Position numbers and translations under genes: made by a program. Positions 33,650 through 46,464 of a stretch of 64,000 nucleotides of DNA are shown here, piece by piece (the first letter of the stretch is position 1; every line of letters starts with the position of its first letter). A model generated the notes under the pieces. It was not told the DNA's origin. It was given only the letters and a program-made list of their open reading frames with translations, and ran no database searches. Source of the DNA: Diphasiastrum complanatum (taxonomy: Eukaryota; Streptophyta; Lycopodiopsida; Lycopodiales; Lycopodiaceae); assembly GCA_029204225.1 (NCBI GenBank), contig CM055097.1, forward strand, positions 47,800,617-47,864,616. Direction: 5' to 3'.

Positions 33650-36540
33650 TTAATCTAGATCTGTAAATGCCTTGATCTTCAGACTTAGCAATGCACAATA
33701 TCTGTTGTGTGCATTAACACTTAGTGCTTTCGTAAAAATGTCTACAACCATGTCCTGCATTCTGCAGTACGTTAAGCTCACCTCTCTATCAAGAACCTTG
33801 CCCCTGATGTAGTGATATCTTATCTCAATGTGCTTACTCCTAGAATGAAATCTAGGGTTGGCCGATAAGACAATAGCACTTTGGTTATCACAAAACAAAA
33901 TTGTAGGGCTATACTGATACAGATTGATGTCTGACAACAAATTTTTCAACCAAAACGCTTCCTTAATAGATTGAGAAGCAGCAATATATTCTGTTTCAAT
34001 AGAAGAAAGTGCGATAGATGTTTGCTTACGACTGTTCCACGAAATAGGACCGCCATTGAAGAAGAATGTAAATCCAGATGTGGACTTACGATGGTCTGCA
34101 TCTCCTCCCCAACTTGCATCAGAATATTCACTGAGCTGATGAAGATTGTCGTTGCTGACATCTCCATAGCAGATGCGCTGGTCCATGGTAGCTCGAATAT
34201 ATCTCATGACTCAAATAAGAGCCTTCCAATGGGTAATTCCAGGATTAGCCATGTATTGGCTGAGTGAGCTGACAACAAAAGAGATATCTGGCCTTGTACA
34301 GACCATTGCATACATGAGAGATCTGAGTATCGATCGATACGGGTATTCTCTCATCTGCTCCTCTTCCTGCTTTGTCTGGGGACATTGGTCCTTTGACAAA
34401 TGCAGACCTGGATCCATTAGTGAGTGAGCTGATTTACAATTCATCAAATTGTATCTGTTAAGAACATTATGAAGATACCTTTGTTGAGTAATGTAAATCA
34501 GTCGATTTGCTCTGTCTATGTGGATTTGAATTCCAAGACAGAAGTGAGCTTCGTCCAGATCAGTCATGTCAAATTTTGAGAACGACATCTGTTTTGAATC
34601 CTTGACCATATTGGCATTGTTGTTGAAGAGCAACGTATCATCAACATACAAGGTGATGATAATGAAGAATTGCTGCACTGACTTGAATAAACGTTGCAAT
34701 CAATAGTGCTTCGTTTAAATCCTTGTTCAATGAGGAATGTGTTGATCCTCTGAAACCAAGCTCTGGCAGACTGTTTCAAGTCGTACAGTGTTTTATGGAG
34801 TTTACAGACATGATTCTTTATGCCTTATAGAACGTATCCTTCGGGCTGGATCATGTAGATATCTTCTTATATAACTCCATTCAGATAGGCTGTTTGTACA
34901 TCGAGTTGATGTACTTTGAGGCCGACAACTGCAGCATAAGACATGAGCATTTGGATCGACGAATGTTTGATGACTGGACTAAAAGTCTCACTAAAGTCGA
35001 CATTCGGGATCTGGGTGAATCCTCGTCCTACCAGTCTAGCCTTCCTTCGATCAATCGCTCTATTGGCGTTATATTTGATCTTTAAGAACCATTTGCAATC
35101 AATAATATTGCAGTCAATAGGAGCTTCGACTAATGACCATGTCCGATTCTTGATCAGAGAGGAATACTCTTTGTCCATAGCTTCTCTCCAGAGATCAGAG
35201 TCTGATTGGCTAAGTGCCTCTTCAACTGTCGTCGGTTCCTGCATTAAAAGATAGGCAGACTCAGGAGTATACCTTGTGGGCTGTGTGCGCACTTGGCTTG
35301 ATCTTCTGGGAGAATTCGACTGATGAACCGCTCTTGGGATATGTTGCTGGGTAGCAGCAACATCTTTGTTTGATTCGCTGTCTCTAAGTGAGTCAACGAT
35401 AGACATTCTTGAGCGAGAAGCTCGGATTGTCATGTCAATGATAGGTGATGAAGGTTCTTCTCGAGCAATATCCTTGCCTTTGAGGTCGACAAACTGATCC
35501 TCAATAAAGACTGTATCCCGGCTATACAAGATCTACTGGGTATCAGGATCGTACAACTTGTAGGTGTTATTAGACGAAGTATATCCAATCAGGATGGTCT
35601 TTAGACCTTGGAAGTCCAATTTCTTCCTTGTGTCCTTTGGGATCTGCGCGTAGGCAATGCACCCAAACACTCTTAGGTTCTTCAAAGAAGGCTTGGAGCC
35701 TGTCACACCTCATGGGGTGTCTTGTCTGAGAGGGCTTTGGTTGAACATCTGTTCTGGATGTAAGCTACAGTGGAGATAGATTTAGCCCACAACCTCTTGG
35801 GCAACGATGCATGTGCTAGCATACACTTAGCAAATTTGACCAGAGTTCGGTTCTTCCTCTTAACTAAGCCATTAGACTGAGGACTGCAAGGAGTGATGAA
35901 TTGCTTCTCAATGTCTTGGCTTTGGCAGTACTCCTTGAACTCAACAGAGATATATTCTCCACCGTTATTTGACCTTAGTCCTTGATCCTCCTTTCAGTCT
36001 CCTTTTCTACGCGCTCCTTAAAGATTATGAAGCAGTTGAAGGCTTCTGATTTTTTCTTTATGAAGTACACCATCGTTCTTCTCGAGAATTCATCAATAAA
36101 GGTTATAAAGTACTTGGCTTCCTTCAGCGAAGGATTTTTCATTGGGCCACAAATATCTGAATGTACAACATCTAACAATCCTCTAGCAACATGCTGATGG
36201 CTTGACTTAAATGGCTTCCTAGTCTTTTTTCCAACTAGACAGTCTTGACAGACAGGTAGCTCGACTGTTTCATGAGGATATCAATAGATTTTCTAGACAT
36301 TCGTTGTACAGCAGCATAATTTAAATGACCAAGTCTATAATGCCAAAGTAAACCTTTATTTGATTGAATTGAAGTACTGAGAGCCTGACTAGAGGCAGAA
36401 AAACAATGACTTAATTTATACAAGTATCCATGCCTCTTTCCGAGTGCTAGGATCTTGCCAATCCTATCAACTCCTTTACATTGACAGCAAGAGTTGAAGG
36501 CTGGAAAGCTAAGTCGCAGTTCCCAGGTGCGTCCAAACAT
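33650..36540 (-). pseudogene. Copia B2 pol (integrase, RT, RNase H), broken
   Basis: On the minus strand: integrase zinc region (LLWHYRLGHLNYAAVQRMSR, 36340), IN core with LDVVHSDICGPMKNPSLKEA (36178), then the frame breaks. A 220-codon frame (35529-34867) carries the RT N-terminal half: DCKWFLKIKYNANRAIDRRK and VHQLDVQTAYLNGVI, where the acid lost in B1 is kept. The palm with YVDDTLLFNNN is in a 162-codon frame (34699-34211), and RNase H is in a 185-codon frame (34207-33650) with YSDASWGGDADHRKSTSGF, LSSIETEYIAASQS and VVDIFTKALSVNAHN. It is better preserved than B1 but has at least three frame breaks. Confidence 0.9.
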
Positions 36541-37403
36541 TTAAATGGATGAAGCGCTAGATGAATAATTTGTCGCGAATTGCAAGACAAATTATCTGTC
36601 GCGAATGATTCGCGAAGAGCTAGACTGTGCTCGACTGATAATTAGTCGCGAAAGACAAGACTAAAAGTTAATCGTCTATTACCAGAAAGAGCAACAAGAA
36701 AGATCAGACAGAATGAAGAATAAGCATAGCAATATTGACAGATCTAAAACACAGAACAAATGAACTGTGTCAGATTAAGTATATCAAGTATACAAGTCAA
36801 CAATGCGGTAGAGCACAAGACTGTAGCAGACGAAACCACGTGCCCTACAAAGCTTATTTGTCTGTAATGAGGAATGAAACCTCCTTAACTTATTCTAGAC
36901 TTATCTTGCTTCATCAGAATTCATCATCATCCTAGAATATGCAGATGGTATCCAATATATATACATAATATTGTAGGTGTGCAGATGCGAAAGTACAGAG
37001 TGGATGTGCTGTCTGTAGGAGATCGTGGGTGGCTGCAATCGTTGTCCAATCTGTTAGCGCAACTGCATGGGGTGAGCGTAAAGAGAGTGCGACGTCAGCT
37101 AGTACTGAAGTGAACATTGGTGATGATGCAAAAGTGTGTCACGCTTATGAATGGCCTTAGGATAAGATTTACAAGGTGCCTTATCTATTAGGGCACCTTT
37201 GGCATTCAGTAAGGTAGTGTCCTCTTTTTGCCTCACCATGACCTGTGTAAGAACACAATGTCGCGATTGATTCTCCTTTTCTTCGTCTGTGTGAATTTGC
37301 GTGTAAAAAATGCAGACTGCGTGACAACGTTAGAAAAATATGCAACATGAATGGAGGCAGATTAAAATTGGGATTTAGGAGAGTAGGAGGAGTAAATCCA
37401 ACA
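36541..37403 (-). repeat. Copia B2 5' LTR, inner end missing
   Basis: This matches the 3' LTR at 32760-33642 closely (for example ACAGAGTGGATGTGCTGTC and the palindrome cluster at 36560-36660). The inner 170-180 bases of the LTR are gone. Confidence 0.88.
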
Positions 37404-37989
37404 GGCTCATCTAGAGAGAGAAGGCAATAGAAGCAAAATTGGCAAATCTCCAAATTGACTCAAAAAACCCATAGATCTCTCATACATTAATGAATGGAAT
37501 GAAAGTACATATAGAAACTCATGGAGATCCATGTTTGATTCTTATTGGACCCCTTAAACATAGCCTCTCTAATCCTATTGGATGTGTGATGCAACATCCC
37601 CCTCACTTTTGATTGGACCCTTCCAACACATCTCTCTCTTATGATTGGACCCTTTGACTTTTGCCACCACATAGGGTGCATCACTCATCAAACCTAAACT
37701 TGACATGTGTAAGCAACCTAACTAGCTTGAGTTACATCACAATTGAATTTTGGCCTAATCATGACAAAACATGTGTACTTGACCATTTGACCTCTAAAGC
37801 CAAAATTGGCCCTATCACCTAGTGACACCAAGATGCTTGACTAGCAATCTTTATGATACCTCTAAAGTCAACATTATAAACTATTTCTAACTATTTTACA
37901 CATGTGGGAACATGCTCCACACATGTGAAATGTAATCGCAAACATAAAAATCATAAAATAACCAAGATAGATTTTTGACAATATTCACA

Positions 37990-38465
37990 ATGTGGAGTAT
38001 TATGGAGCTGGCTTAGCATCATTGTTGTACTCCTTTACTCATGGATTTTCAAGGCTTGATGGTTCTTCATGGCACGAAGGCAATGGAGGCTCATTCATGG
38101 TGGATTTTGACACATACATTTCACAAGAAGTGAAATATGGAGAAGACATGCAAGCAAGCATTCATCACTTTCATTTGTTACATGTTTGGTGCTGTTTTAC
38201 AGAGATTTTAAAGGTGAAAACATGGAGGAATCATCCCATTCCCATTCCATGTTATTCTTCATGTACTAGTTTCATCTTGAAATGTAAAATTGATGTAAGA
38301 AATAGTGAAACATCCAATATGGACACTATTATCTATATCAATTATGAAGGTTATTGTTTTGTACATATTAGGATCATTGAGAGGAGATCTATCCTTAAGA
38401 TGGAATCGTTCTTAAGTTAGATCAAAGTAGTGTTGTAAAACTAGCAAGTAAAGTTGAAGAGGGAG
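37990..38465. other. Stretch between LTR K and LTR L
   Basis: A 142-codon plus-strand frame (37992-38420, starting MEYYGAGLASLLYSF) starts at the LTR K edge. It has no motif or family I recognise and is followed by a purine tract and an LTR start. It may be the decayed 3' internal part of the element that owns LTR L. Confidence 0.3.
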
Positions 38466-39078
38466 TGTGAAAATTGTCAACATTTCCTAGCTAGTTTTAG
38501 GCCAAATTTGGTATTTTTGGCACATAGTTTTGGATCTAGCATTTCACACGTGTGAAAGAGGCCTATATACTTTTATTTTAGTATATATTTCATATTGAAG
38601 AAGTCTCAAACTTCAGGACCTTCGAAATGACACCAAAATCATGTTATTTGGACATATAGGCCAAAATTGGCTATTTTAGGCTACTGGTGTCCTAAAATTG
38701 GGCCCAAAGTTCTAGAGACAGAAGAGAGAGTCATCTCTCTCACCTATATTAGGCTGAAATTCGTGGAGAACAGGTTGGAGAAACCTATTGTATGATTCAT
38801 TGAGATAAATAGATGATTGTCACTGTTTCTTCCTCCATTGAGAGCATTGTCTTGTGTATTGTCTTCAAGCTTTTGATCTTAAGAGGTTTCCAAAAGTGGT
38901 GCTGTTGGGAACCTTGTTTGCTACTATTTTTGGCTACCATCCACCTTTTATTAGTTTCTTTTGTCTCTTGAATGCTTTGTCAAGTTCATGTGTATCAAAG
39001 ATAACATTAGGATGCTTTGTCATTTCTAGCTTTTGTAGCTTGTTGTGCAAAGATCTTGGCCAAGTATTTTGGGAGTTT
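38456..39078 (+). repeat. LTR L start and following sequence, cut by copia E
   Basis: A purine-rich run (GAAGAGGGAG) leads into TGTGAAAATTGTC at 38466. This matches the 5' end style of LTR G (TGTGAAAATTGCC). How far the LTR continues before copia E (39079) is not clear; 38900-39078 may already be older antisense copia 3' sequence. Confidence 0.5.
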
Positions 39079-39809
39079 TGTTGAATTTCACACGTGTGGA
39101 CTGTCCACTACATGTACTTGTGATCTCCTAAGGTGTGTAGATGCACCAAGATCAAGACTAGATTGAGATTCAAAATCAATCTTAGATCCTATGGCAAAAA
39201 CACACTACTACATGCATTCAATCACTTCCAACTCTCACTCACACGTGTGGGAAGTATTCAAAAAATAATCTAAGTAAAAACAAGCTGCTCTCCTCGAGTA
39301 GAGAGAGAAAATGCAGCATGAGCTCTCGGGTAGCGAGAGAAAGCTAGAAATCCAATAACTCACAAAATCCATGAAATCACCAAATCAATTAGATTCAAAA
39401 TGAGGAGTACAATGATACTAGTAGGTCCACGAGCTACCACTATGCTTAACTATGATTGGACCGTATTTTGTCACCTCTTGATCCTATTGGATCATTGATC
39501 CATGCACCTCTTAGTTCTTGACTATTCAAGCACACCTCAATTTCCTATTGGACCTCACAAGGTTCCACCTCTAAATCCTATTGGACCTCTTGGAATTCAT
39601 CAAACAAAAGATTTACACTTGCCTACACTCTAATTGGCACTGTTTAGCCTCTTACTCTATTTTGGCTCAATAGTGGCATTACAAGTGGAAATGCATAATT
39701 TGCCATCTACGCCAAATTTATTCCTATCAACATCCTACACCTAGATGCTTGATGTAAAAAACATAAGACCCCTATATCTAACATAGATAATCTTTTTCAA
39801 TTATTCACA
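39079..39809 (-). repeat. Copia E 3' LTR
   Basis: On the minus strand it begins TGTGAATAATTGAAAAAG and ends AATTCAACA. Near 39285-39345 it has the repeated CTCTC...GAGAGAGAAA units also seen in LTRs K and O. Confidence 0.95.
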
Positions 39810-39827
39810 CTCCTCCTAAAAAATTAT

Positions 39828-42800
39828 CTATGAAGATTTGAGCATTGATCTTGATATAACTCCAAGATTAGATCTATGCTTGATGAAAGCACTTTTGCTC
39901 AAAGGCTTGGTGAGTAGATCGGCAATACAAGAGGACGAGTTGACATGCTCCAAATAGATTTCTCCTCCAATAAGCTTTTCTCTCACAAAATGGTGTGCCA
40001 CTTCTATGTGCTTGCTTCTTACATGAAATATGAGATTATTGGCAAGAGATTGGGCCGAGATGTTATCACACTTGATCATTGGTAGATCATCCTCCTTGAT
40101 GCACTTTAGCTCCATTAATAACCTCTTGATCCAAAGCACTTCTTTGGTAGTTGTAGTGAGTGCTTTGTACTCGGCCTCACATGAAGAGAGAGATATAGTA
40201 TCTTGCTTTTTGGAAAGCCAAGATATTAGATTGCCTCCAAGAAAGATAGTGTATGCACTAATAGACTTTCGATCCATTTTGTCACTTGCAAAGTCCGAAT
40301 CCGAGTAGCCAATAATGGATAGATCTTCACTTTTATAGAGTAGACCATAATCACAAGATGAAGATACATATCTTAGAATCCTCTTGGCCATCTTCCAATG
40401 ATGGATCTTAGGATCTTGCATAAATTGACTCAATTTGTGCACACAAAAACTTAGATCGGGCCTAGTAATGGTAAGCCAAATCAAGGAGCCTACAAGACTC
40501 CTAAAAAGTGTGATGTCCTCAAAGGATCTTTCATCACCTTTATTAGGATCTTTTACAATTTGCTTCATTGGAGTATCTATGCTCTTAGAATTTTCCATAT
40601 GAAATTTTTTCAACATAGAGTGAGCATATCTAGATTGGCATATAAAGACATGATTTTCATAAAAATCAATTTCTAGGCCTAGGATGTAATGCATCTCTCC
40701 TAGATCTTGCATTTTAAACTCACATCCAAGTGCTAGCTTGGTTCATCAACTAGCTTGATACAACTTCCACAAAGAATAATGTCATCAACATAAATTAGAA
40801 GAATGACAATATTGCTATCAACAAACTTTAGATACATGGAAGGATCATAGTCACTAAGAGTAAATCCTAGTGAGATAAGAAAAGAGTTAAGTCTTGAATA
40901 CCATGATCTTGGTGCTTGCTTGAGTCCATAAAGACTTTTGAAGAGCAAGCACACTTTGGACTCATCCTTGATGAATCCTTGAGGTTGTTCCATATAGATC
41001 TCCTCCTCAAGATAACCATTTAGAAAAGCATTGGATACATCTAATTGGAACACCTTCCACTTGAAAAAACAAGCAAGAGAAATAAGAATTCTTTTTGTCA
41101 CCATCTTTGCAACAGGGTGCAAAGGTCTCCTCATAATCAAGACCATGGATTTGAGCAAATCCTTTGGCACATAATCTTGCTTTATGCTTGTTGATGGTGC
41201 CATCATGATTGAACTTGATCCGAAATACCCACTTGCAACCAATCACATGCTTGTTGGATGGATGATCCACAAGCTCCCAAGTATTGTTGGTGATCAATGC
41301 ATCATACTCTTGCTTCATGGCATCATACCATTCCTTGGTATTGAGTGCCTCTTGTACATTCTTTGGCTCTTCATGAGAGACATAAAAAACATAATTAGTG
41401 GAATCAAGATCCACTTGTTTGCCTTTGTCATCATATGAGAGCCTCTTAGGCTCGGATCTATCTCTCATGGATCTTCTTGGTGAGAAAATCCGAGGAGAGT
41501 CTTCTTCAAATCTCGACCCCATCACATCATGATTGTCTTCAAGATCAATAATTCATGATGCATCCATAGATTTCTTGATCTCGGCCTCTTCAAAAGATGA
41601 GTGTTGATCTTCATGAAAGACAACATCTCTACTTTCAATAACTTGAGAAGTAGAGAGTATAAAGACTCTATAGGCCTTCTTGGTGGATGAGTATCCAACC
41701 ATGATTCCTTTGCATGCACTAGGATCTTCCTTCTTCCTTGTTTCCAAGGGAATATGGACAAAACACAAGCATCCAAAAACTCTAAGGTGATCAACCTTAG
41801 GCTTCTTCAAAAATAGGATTTCATATGGTGACTTTCCTCCAAGAGCTATATGTGGGAGCCTATTGCAAAGATAATTTGCACAATTAATGGCTTCTCCCCA
41901 AAAATCTTTGGGCAAAGATGCCTCAATTCTCATAGATTTTGCACATTCACATACAGATCTATTCTTTCTCTCGGCCACTCCATTTTGAGATGGAGAGTAG
42001 GCACAAGAAAACTCTCTTTTAATGCCTTCAAGCTCACAAGAATCTTGAAATTTATTGGAGATATATTCACTACCTCCATCACTTCTAAGAGCTTTAATCT
42101 TGAATGAGAATTGCTTCTCTACATAAGCTTTGAAAATAAGGAAATGATCAAACACCATAGATTTAGAAGAAAGAAGATATATCCAAGTGAATCTTGTGTA
42201 ATCATCAATGAAAGTAACAAAACAAGTGGCTCCTCCCTTGCTTGTAGTTGATGAGAAATGCACATTCGAGTGGATTAACTCCAAAGGATGCTTGCTTTTG
42301 ATAGAAGATCTTGTAAATGGCTTTTTGTGAGATTTAGCAATAGCACAAGCCTCACAAGGCTTGATCTTCTTGGAGAGTGAATTTGGCAAGCCAATAGCTT
42401 TGGCTTCTTTGATCATAGAGAGCATGGATTTATAGTTGGGATGTCCCAACCTCCTATGCCATAATTCCTCCATAGAGAGCTTGTTCACAAGAGCAACATT
42501 ACAAGCATTCACATACTCATTTGGATCTAGTTTATAGATGCCACCAAATCTAGATCCTAATGCAAGTATCTCATCATTCTTCTTGATAGTGCAAGTATCA
42601 ACATTGAATTTTACATCAAGGCCATTGTCAAGCAATTGGCCAACACTAATAAGATTCTTAGTAAGCTTAGGTACATAAAGAACTCTAGAGAGAGAAAGAA
42701 CTTTGGAGGATGCAAGCTTCAAGGGAATGTTCCCTATGCCTTCAATAGGACATTCAAAGTCATTTGCAGTGTATATTGATTTCTTGACTCTATCATAAGG

Positions 42801-43814
42801 TGCAATAGAAGAGAAAGAGTCCTTGGAGCTACACATATGTGAAGAGGCTCCACTATCAATATACCATAGGCCATCCTTCTTGAAAGGAGTATATGAGAAA
42901 CTAGAGACCATAAGAGATCCCTCTCCATCACTTGCAATAGTGTCTTCCTTCTCATTGGTAATATTGGATTGCTTTTGTTGATTCTTCTTTTTGAAGCAAT
43001 TGGTGGCATAATGACCTTTCTTGCCACAATAAAAGCACTTGATCTTCTTCTTCTTGAGCTTGGATGATGAAGCATTAGAGGAATCATCTTCCTCCTCATC
43101 TTTGTATTTGGATTTGACTTTGTCCTTGCTTGAGGATTGTTGATGTTGGTTCTTGATCCTCCCTTTGTGCTTATCCTTGGCAAAGAGAGCTTTGCCATCA
43201 TTATGAGTGGGAGAAAGCTTGTCCATCCTCAAGAGCTTGTACTCTTGTCTTGATTCTTCTAAAATTAGCACACTTTGGAGAGCCTCCAAACTTGGTAGCT
43301 CCTCCTTAATGGCATAGGATTGGACAAGGTTATCAAATTCACTTCTCAAGCCATTGAGAATGACTTGAACTAGCTCATTTTGATTGATGGAATCACCAAT
43401 GCAAGCAAGCTCTCTATGAATATCTTTTACTCTCAAAACATAACTAGATGCACTCTCATCACTCTTTTGGCTACTTTGAAAGATTTGATTCCTAAGAGTG
43501 AGAAGCCTAGAGGTATTCTTAGCCTCATAGATAGTCTTGAGACAATCCCAAGCTTTTTTGGCTGTTGTACAAGTACCTATCTCCCTCAATATCTCATTAC
43601 AGACATTCATCTTAATGTAGTGGAGAGACATACTAGCTCTCTTTTTGTATTTTTGAACCTCTTGAAGAACTTGTGGTTCTTCTTCAAGGCCAAGAACAAT
43701 GTCCATCATGTCTTGAAGTATCAAGATGGACTCCATCCTCATTCTTCAAATTGAATAATTTGAAGTGGTCAATATTTCACTTGGTTCCAACAAGGATGAA
43801 TCCATTGAAGACAT
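39828..43814 (-). pseudogene. Copia E gag-pol polyprotein, four lesions
   Basis: From the ATG at 43814: Gag (YSI stop RMRMESILILQDMMDIV; then AKKAWDCLKTIYEAKNTSR), zinc knuckle CFYCGKKGHYATNCF, protease WYIDSGASSHMCSS, integrase zinc region LWHRRLGHPNYKSMLSMI and CEACAIAKSHKKPF, IN core with FIDDYTRFTWIYL, RSDGGSEYIS and SPSQNGVAERKNRS. This makes a 729-codon stretch (43742-41553). After a TGA the same frame continues with the RT entry (GCKWVFRIKFNHDGTINKHK); a frameshift near 41115 leads to FQLDVSNAFLNGYLEEEIYM, LYGLKQAPRSWYSRLN and IYVDDIILCG. A second shift near 40735 leads to the last 294 codons: RNase H with GYSDSDFASDKMDRKS, LSSCEAEYKALTTTTKE and ADLLTKPLSKSAF. All catalytic motifs are intact; only the frame is broken. 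Confidence 0.95.
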
Positions 43815-44559
43815 TTGAAGTGAAGAAAACTCAGATGATGAACAATAAATGTTGCTACACACTCTCAATAGGATCCAATAATTGAGTACAATCTCCTCCT
43901 ATAAAAGATCTTGCAACTATTTGTGAATTGATTCTCACTAGCTACACAAATCTCTCTAAAACAAGATCTATTTCACATCAAATGATGGAGTATAGGCAAA
44001 GTTAGTATCTAACACTCTTAGCACGTGTGAAATACACTAATAAATCAAATTTGATTCAAATACAATGATATTGCATGAAACAAAATGGCTAAGACCTCAA
44101 AACAGTGCCTAGATCACATATAGATGAGATTGGCAAGCATACAACTGTGATTTTGGATCAACCAAGCAATCTCTTAACCAAACCAAATGTGTCCACCCAG
44201 GTCTAGGTGCCATACCTAACTCTCTTCAAAAGCTTATAACTTTTGATTGGCTCAACCAAATGGAATGAAACTGATTGCAACATAAACTAGACAAAAATAG
44301 CTTCAAAACAAGCTATCAAGCAAGATAAATGGATCAAACATGAGAGAGAACTTCCAAATTGAAATTGGATGTTCCTCACACGTGTCTGAGCACCTGATTC
44401 CGTACAGTACTAGGTCAGACCCAGTCAATGTCCTTTTGATCTCTTTTGATCCAAGATTGAACAAGATAGCTAGGAAAATGGGCCTTGACAACTTCTAGCT
44501 CAAGATTGATGAAAACATTTTCACTTAGATGGATCAAAATGCATGGTAACCTTAGGTAG

Positions 44560-44571
44560 GCTCTGATACCA
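44560..44571 (-). promoter_or_regulatory. Copia E primer-binding site
   Basis: On the minus strand TGGTATCAGAGC, directly after the 5' LTR end TTCAACA. The leader between it and the gag ATG is about 745 bases with no conserved small frame. Confidence 0.93.
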
Positions 44572-45308
44572 TGTTGAATTTCACACGTGTGGACTATCCA
44601 CTACATGTACTTGTGATCTCCTAAGGTGTGTAGATGCACCAAGATCAAGACTAGATTGAGATTCAAAATCAATCTTAGATCCTATGGCAAAAACACACTA
44701 CTACATGCATTCAATCACTTCCAACTCTCACTCACACGTGTGGGATGTATTCAAAAAATAATCTAAGTAAAAACAAGCTGCTCTCCTCGAGTAGAGAGAG
44801 AAAATGCAGCATGAGCTCTCGAGTAGAGAGAGAAAGCTAGAAATCCAATAACTCACAAAATCCATGAAATCACCAAATCAATTAGATTCAAAATGAGGAG
44901 TACAATGATACTAGTAGGTCCACGAGCTACCACTATGCTTAACTATGATTGGACCATATTTTGTCACATCTTGATCCTATTGGATCATTGATCCATGCAC
45001 CTCTTAATTCTATTGGACTATATTCAAGCACACCTCAATTTCCTATTGGACCTCACAAGGTTCCACCTCTAAATCCTATTGGACCTCTTGGAATTCATCA
45101 AACAAAAGCTTTACACTTGTCTACACTCTAATTGGCACGTGTTTAGCCTCTTACTCTATTTTGGCTCAATAGTGGCATTACAAGTGGAAATGCATAATTT
45201 GCCATCTATGCCAAATTTATTCCTATCAACATCCTACACCTAGATGCTTGATGTAAAAAACATAAGACCCCTATATCTAACATAGATAATCTTTTTCAAT
45301 TCTTCACA
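44572..45308 (-). repeat. Copia E 5' LTR
   Basis: On the minus strand it begins TGTGAAGAATTGAAAAAG at 45308 and ends at 44572 next to the primer site; it is the near-identical partner of 39079-39809. Confidence 0.95.
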
Positions 45309-45313
45309 AGTTT

Positions 45314-45463
45314 GGATCCATTCAAAATCCACTTTTTTCACAAGGGCTTAGTGAGAAGATCGGCCACACATGATGAAGTATCCACATGCTCCAAAACAAT
45401 GTCCTTTGTTTGAACTTTCTCTCTCACAAAGTGAATTGCCACCTCAATGTGCTTGCTTCTTGT
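45314..45463 (-). pseudogene. Copia RNase H C-terminal fragment
   Basis: On the minus strand: TTRSKHIEVAIHFVREKVQT, then LEHVDTSSCVADLLTKPL and a stop. It is the older copia copy into which E inserted on one side; on the other side LTR G begins at 45464 in the middle of the conserved SKHIE segment. Confidence 0.85.
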
Positions 45464-46300
45464 TGTGAAAATTGCCAAAAATTGGCAAATCTAGCTTGAT
45501 CAAAACCATGTAAATTGTACATATGTGGGTCCCACACGTGTGAAATCCATGTTGGCACATGTGATGGGAGTTCAAAGTAGTTTAGATCTCATTCATAGGG
45601 CTAGTTAGGCTTGTTTGGTCATAATTCCTAAATTATAGGGCCAAATTCCTTGAATCATGGAGGTGGGTAACTAACCTAGCCACCAACTTGGCAAAAATCT
45701 AGGGTTAGGTAAGATTGACAAATTAGGACAAAAATGGTCAATCATCTTCCTTATTACATTCTGGATTTTCACCTAACATGAGGTGGTGAAGAGCTTTTGT
45801 ACATACTATCACCATTCCATAGAAATGCCTTAGAATTTTTGAGAGCTCATTGGCAATCTTGACTCTCTACACTATGTACTTAATTTTTTCTTGTGATCTA
45901 ATGAAATCAACATGTTCTTAACTTCATTTACTATCCACAGGCTGTACTGAAGGTGACATTCATCAATCCATTTCAGAAGAGAACCAATTTGCTTTATTGA
46001 AATGAGGAAATGAACATGTGTAGGAGCTTGAGTTGGTCCCTTTTTATAGTAGAGAGGAGGACCCTGGCCTCTGAATCCTATTGGTCCATTTCTGCCTCCC
46101 TTATTAAAATTTAAAAAAGAGTGGGAACCATCCAAATTGGAGGAAAATCCAACTTTATTCACTAACTTGACATTTAGGCCCTACGACATTAAAAGTCCCG
46201 CAAAAAGGCTTAAAGTCCCTTTATTGACTTTCAGATTAATCAAATCTCCAAGTGATCATCGGGTTGGACTTACACACGCAGGGTGCCAAATCCCTCTCAC
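45464..46300 (+). repeat. LTR G, plus copy (right end approximate)
   Basis: It starts TGTGAAAATTGCC inside copia RNase H coding sequence and shares at least 390 bases with the antisense copy at 26850-27297. Later text includes GAATCCTATTGGTCC, again LTR-like. No primer site is recognised at the right, so the end is unsure. Confidence 0.6.
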
Positions 46301-46382
46301 TTATTAACTAGGGTTAGGGTTGCCTTGGGATCCGCAAACCCTCCAACAGTTTGGTCTTGACTTGTCAAGAGGGACTATGCGA

Positions 46383-46388
<6 letters not shown>

Positions 46389-46427
<39 letters not shown>
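46389..46427. repeat. (CT)n microsatellite
   Basis: About 19 CT units. Confidence 0.97.
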
Positions 46428-46430
<3 letters not shown>

Positions 46431-46464
46431 TTAGGGTTTAGGAGTGAAACTTTTTTTTTTAAAA

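Larger units (their letters stand above)
32584..37403 (-). mobile_element. Copia B2, nested in LTR K, target duplication GGCTC
   Basis: The outer ends are TGTTGG at 32584 and CCAACA at 37403. The five bases on both sides are GGCTC (32579-32583 and 37404-37408), a perfect target duplication. Its 3' LTR (32584-33642) is complete; its 5' LTR (36541-37403) lacks the inner end, and the primer site, gag and protease are deleted, so LTR joins integrase sequence directly at about 36540. Pol (33650-36540) is broken. Confidence 0.92.
32335..37989 (-). repeat. LTR K (5' LTR), split by copia B2
   Basis: The outer parts are 32335-32583 and 37404-37989, about 830 bp once B2 and one target copy are removed. 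On the minus strand the LTR begins TGTGAATATTGTC at 37989 and ends TTTTTACA at 32335 before the primer site. The parts share with LTR E the CTCTC...GAGAGAGAAA repeats and the many short TCCTATTGGA/GATTGGACC phrases. Confidence 0.8.
39079..45308 (-). mobile_element. Copia E: structurally complete LTR retrotransposon, target duplication AGTTT
   Basis: LTRs at 39079-39809 (731 bp, 3') and 44572-45308 (737 bp, 5') differ by about 11 substitutions and three small indels by eye (about 98% identity). AGTTT flanks both ends (39074-39078, 45309-45313). The primer-binding site is at 44560-44571 and the polypurine tract at about 39810-39820. Gag-pol spans 43814 to 39828 in the proper order. Four lesions disable it: TGA at 43746-43748, TGA at about 41553, and frameshifts near 41115 and 40735. 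It is the youngest-looking element here. Confidence 0.96.

Noticed and set aside
42734..43201. 155-codon minus-strand frame
   Set aside because: It is another frame of the copia E gag/protease region; the true frame carries CFYCGKKGHYATNCF and WYIDSGASSHM.
45872..46162. 96-codon minus-strand frame
   Set aside because: It lies within LTR G-type sequence and has no domain.
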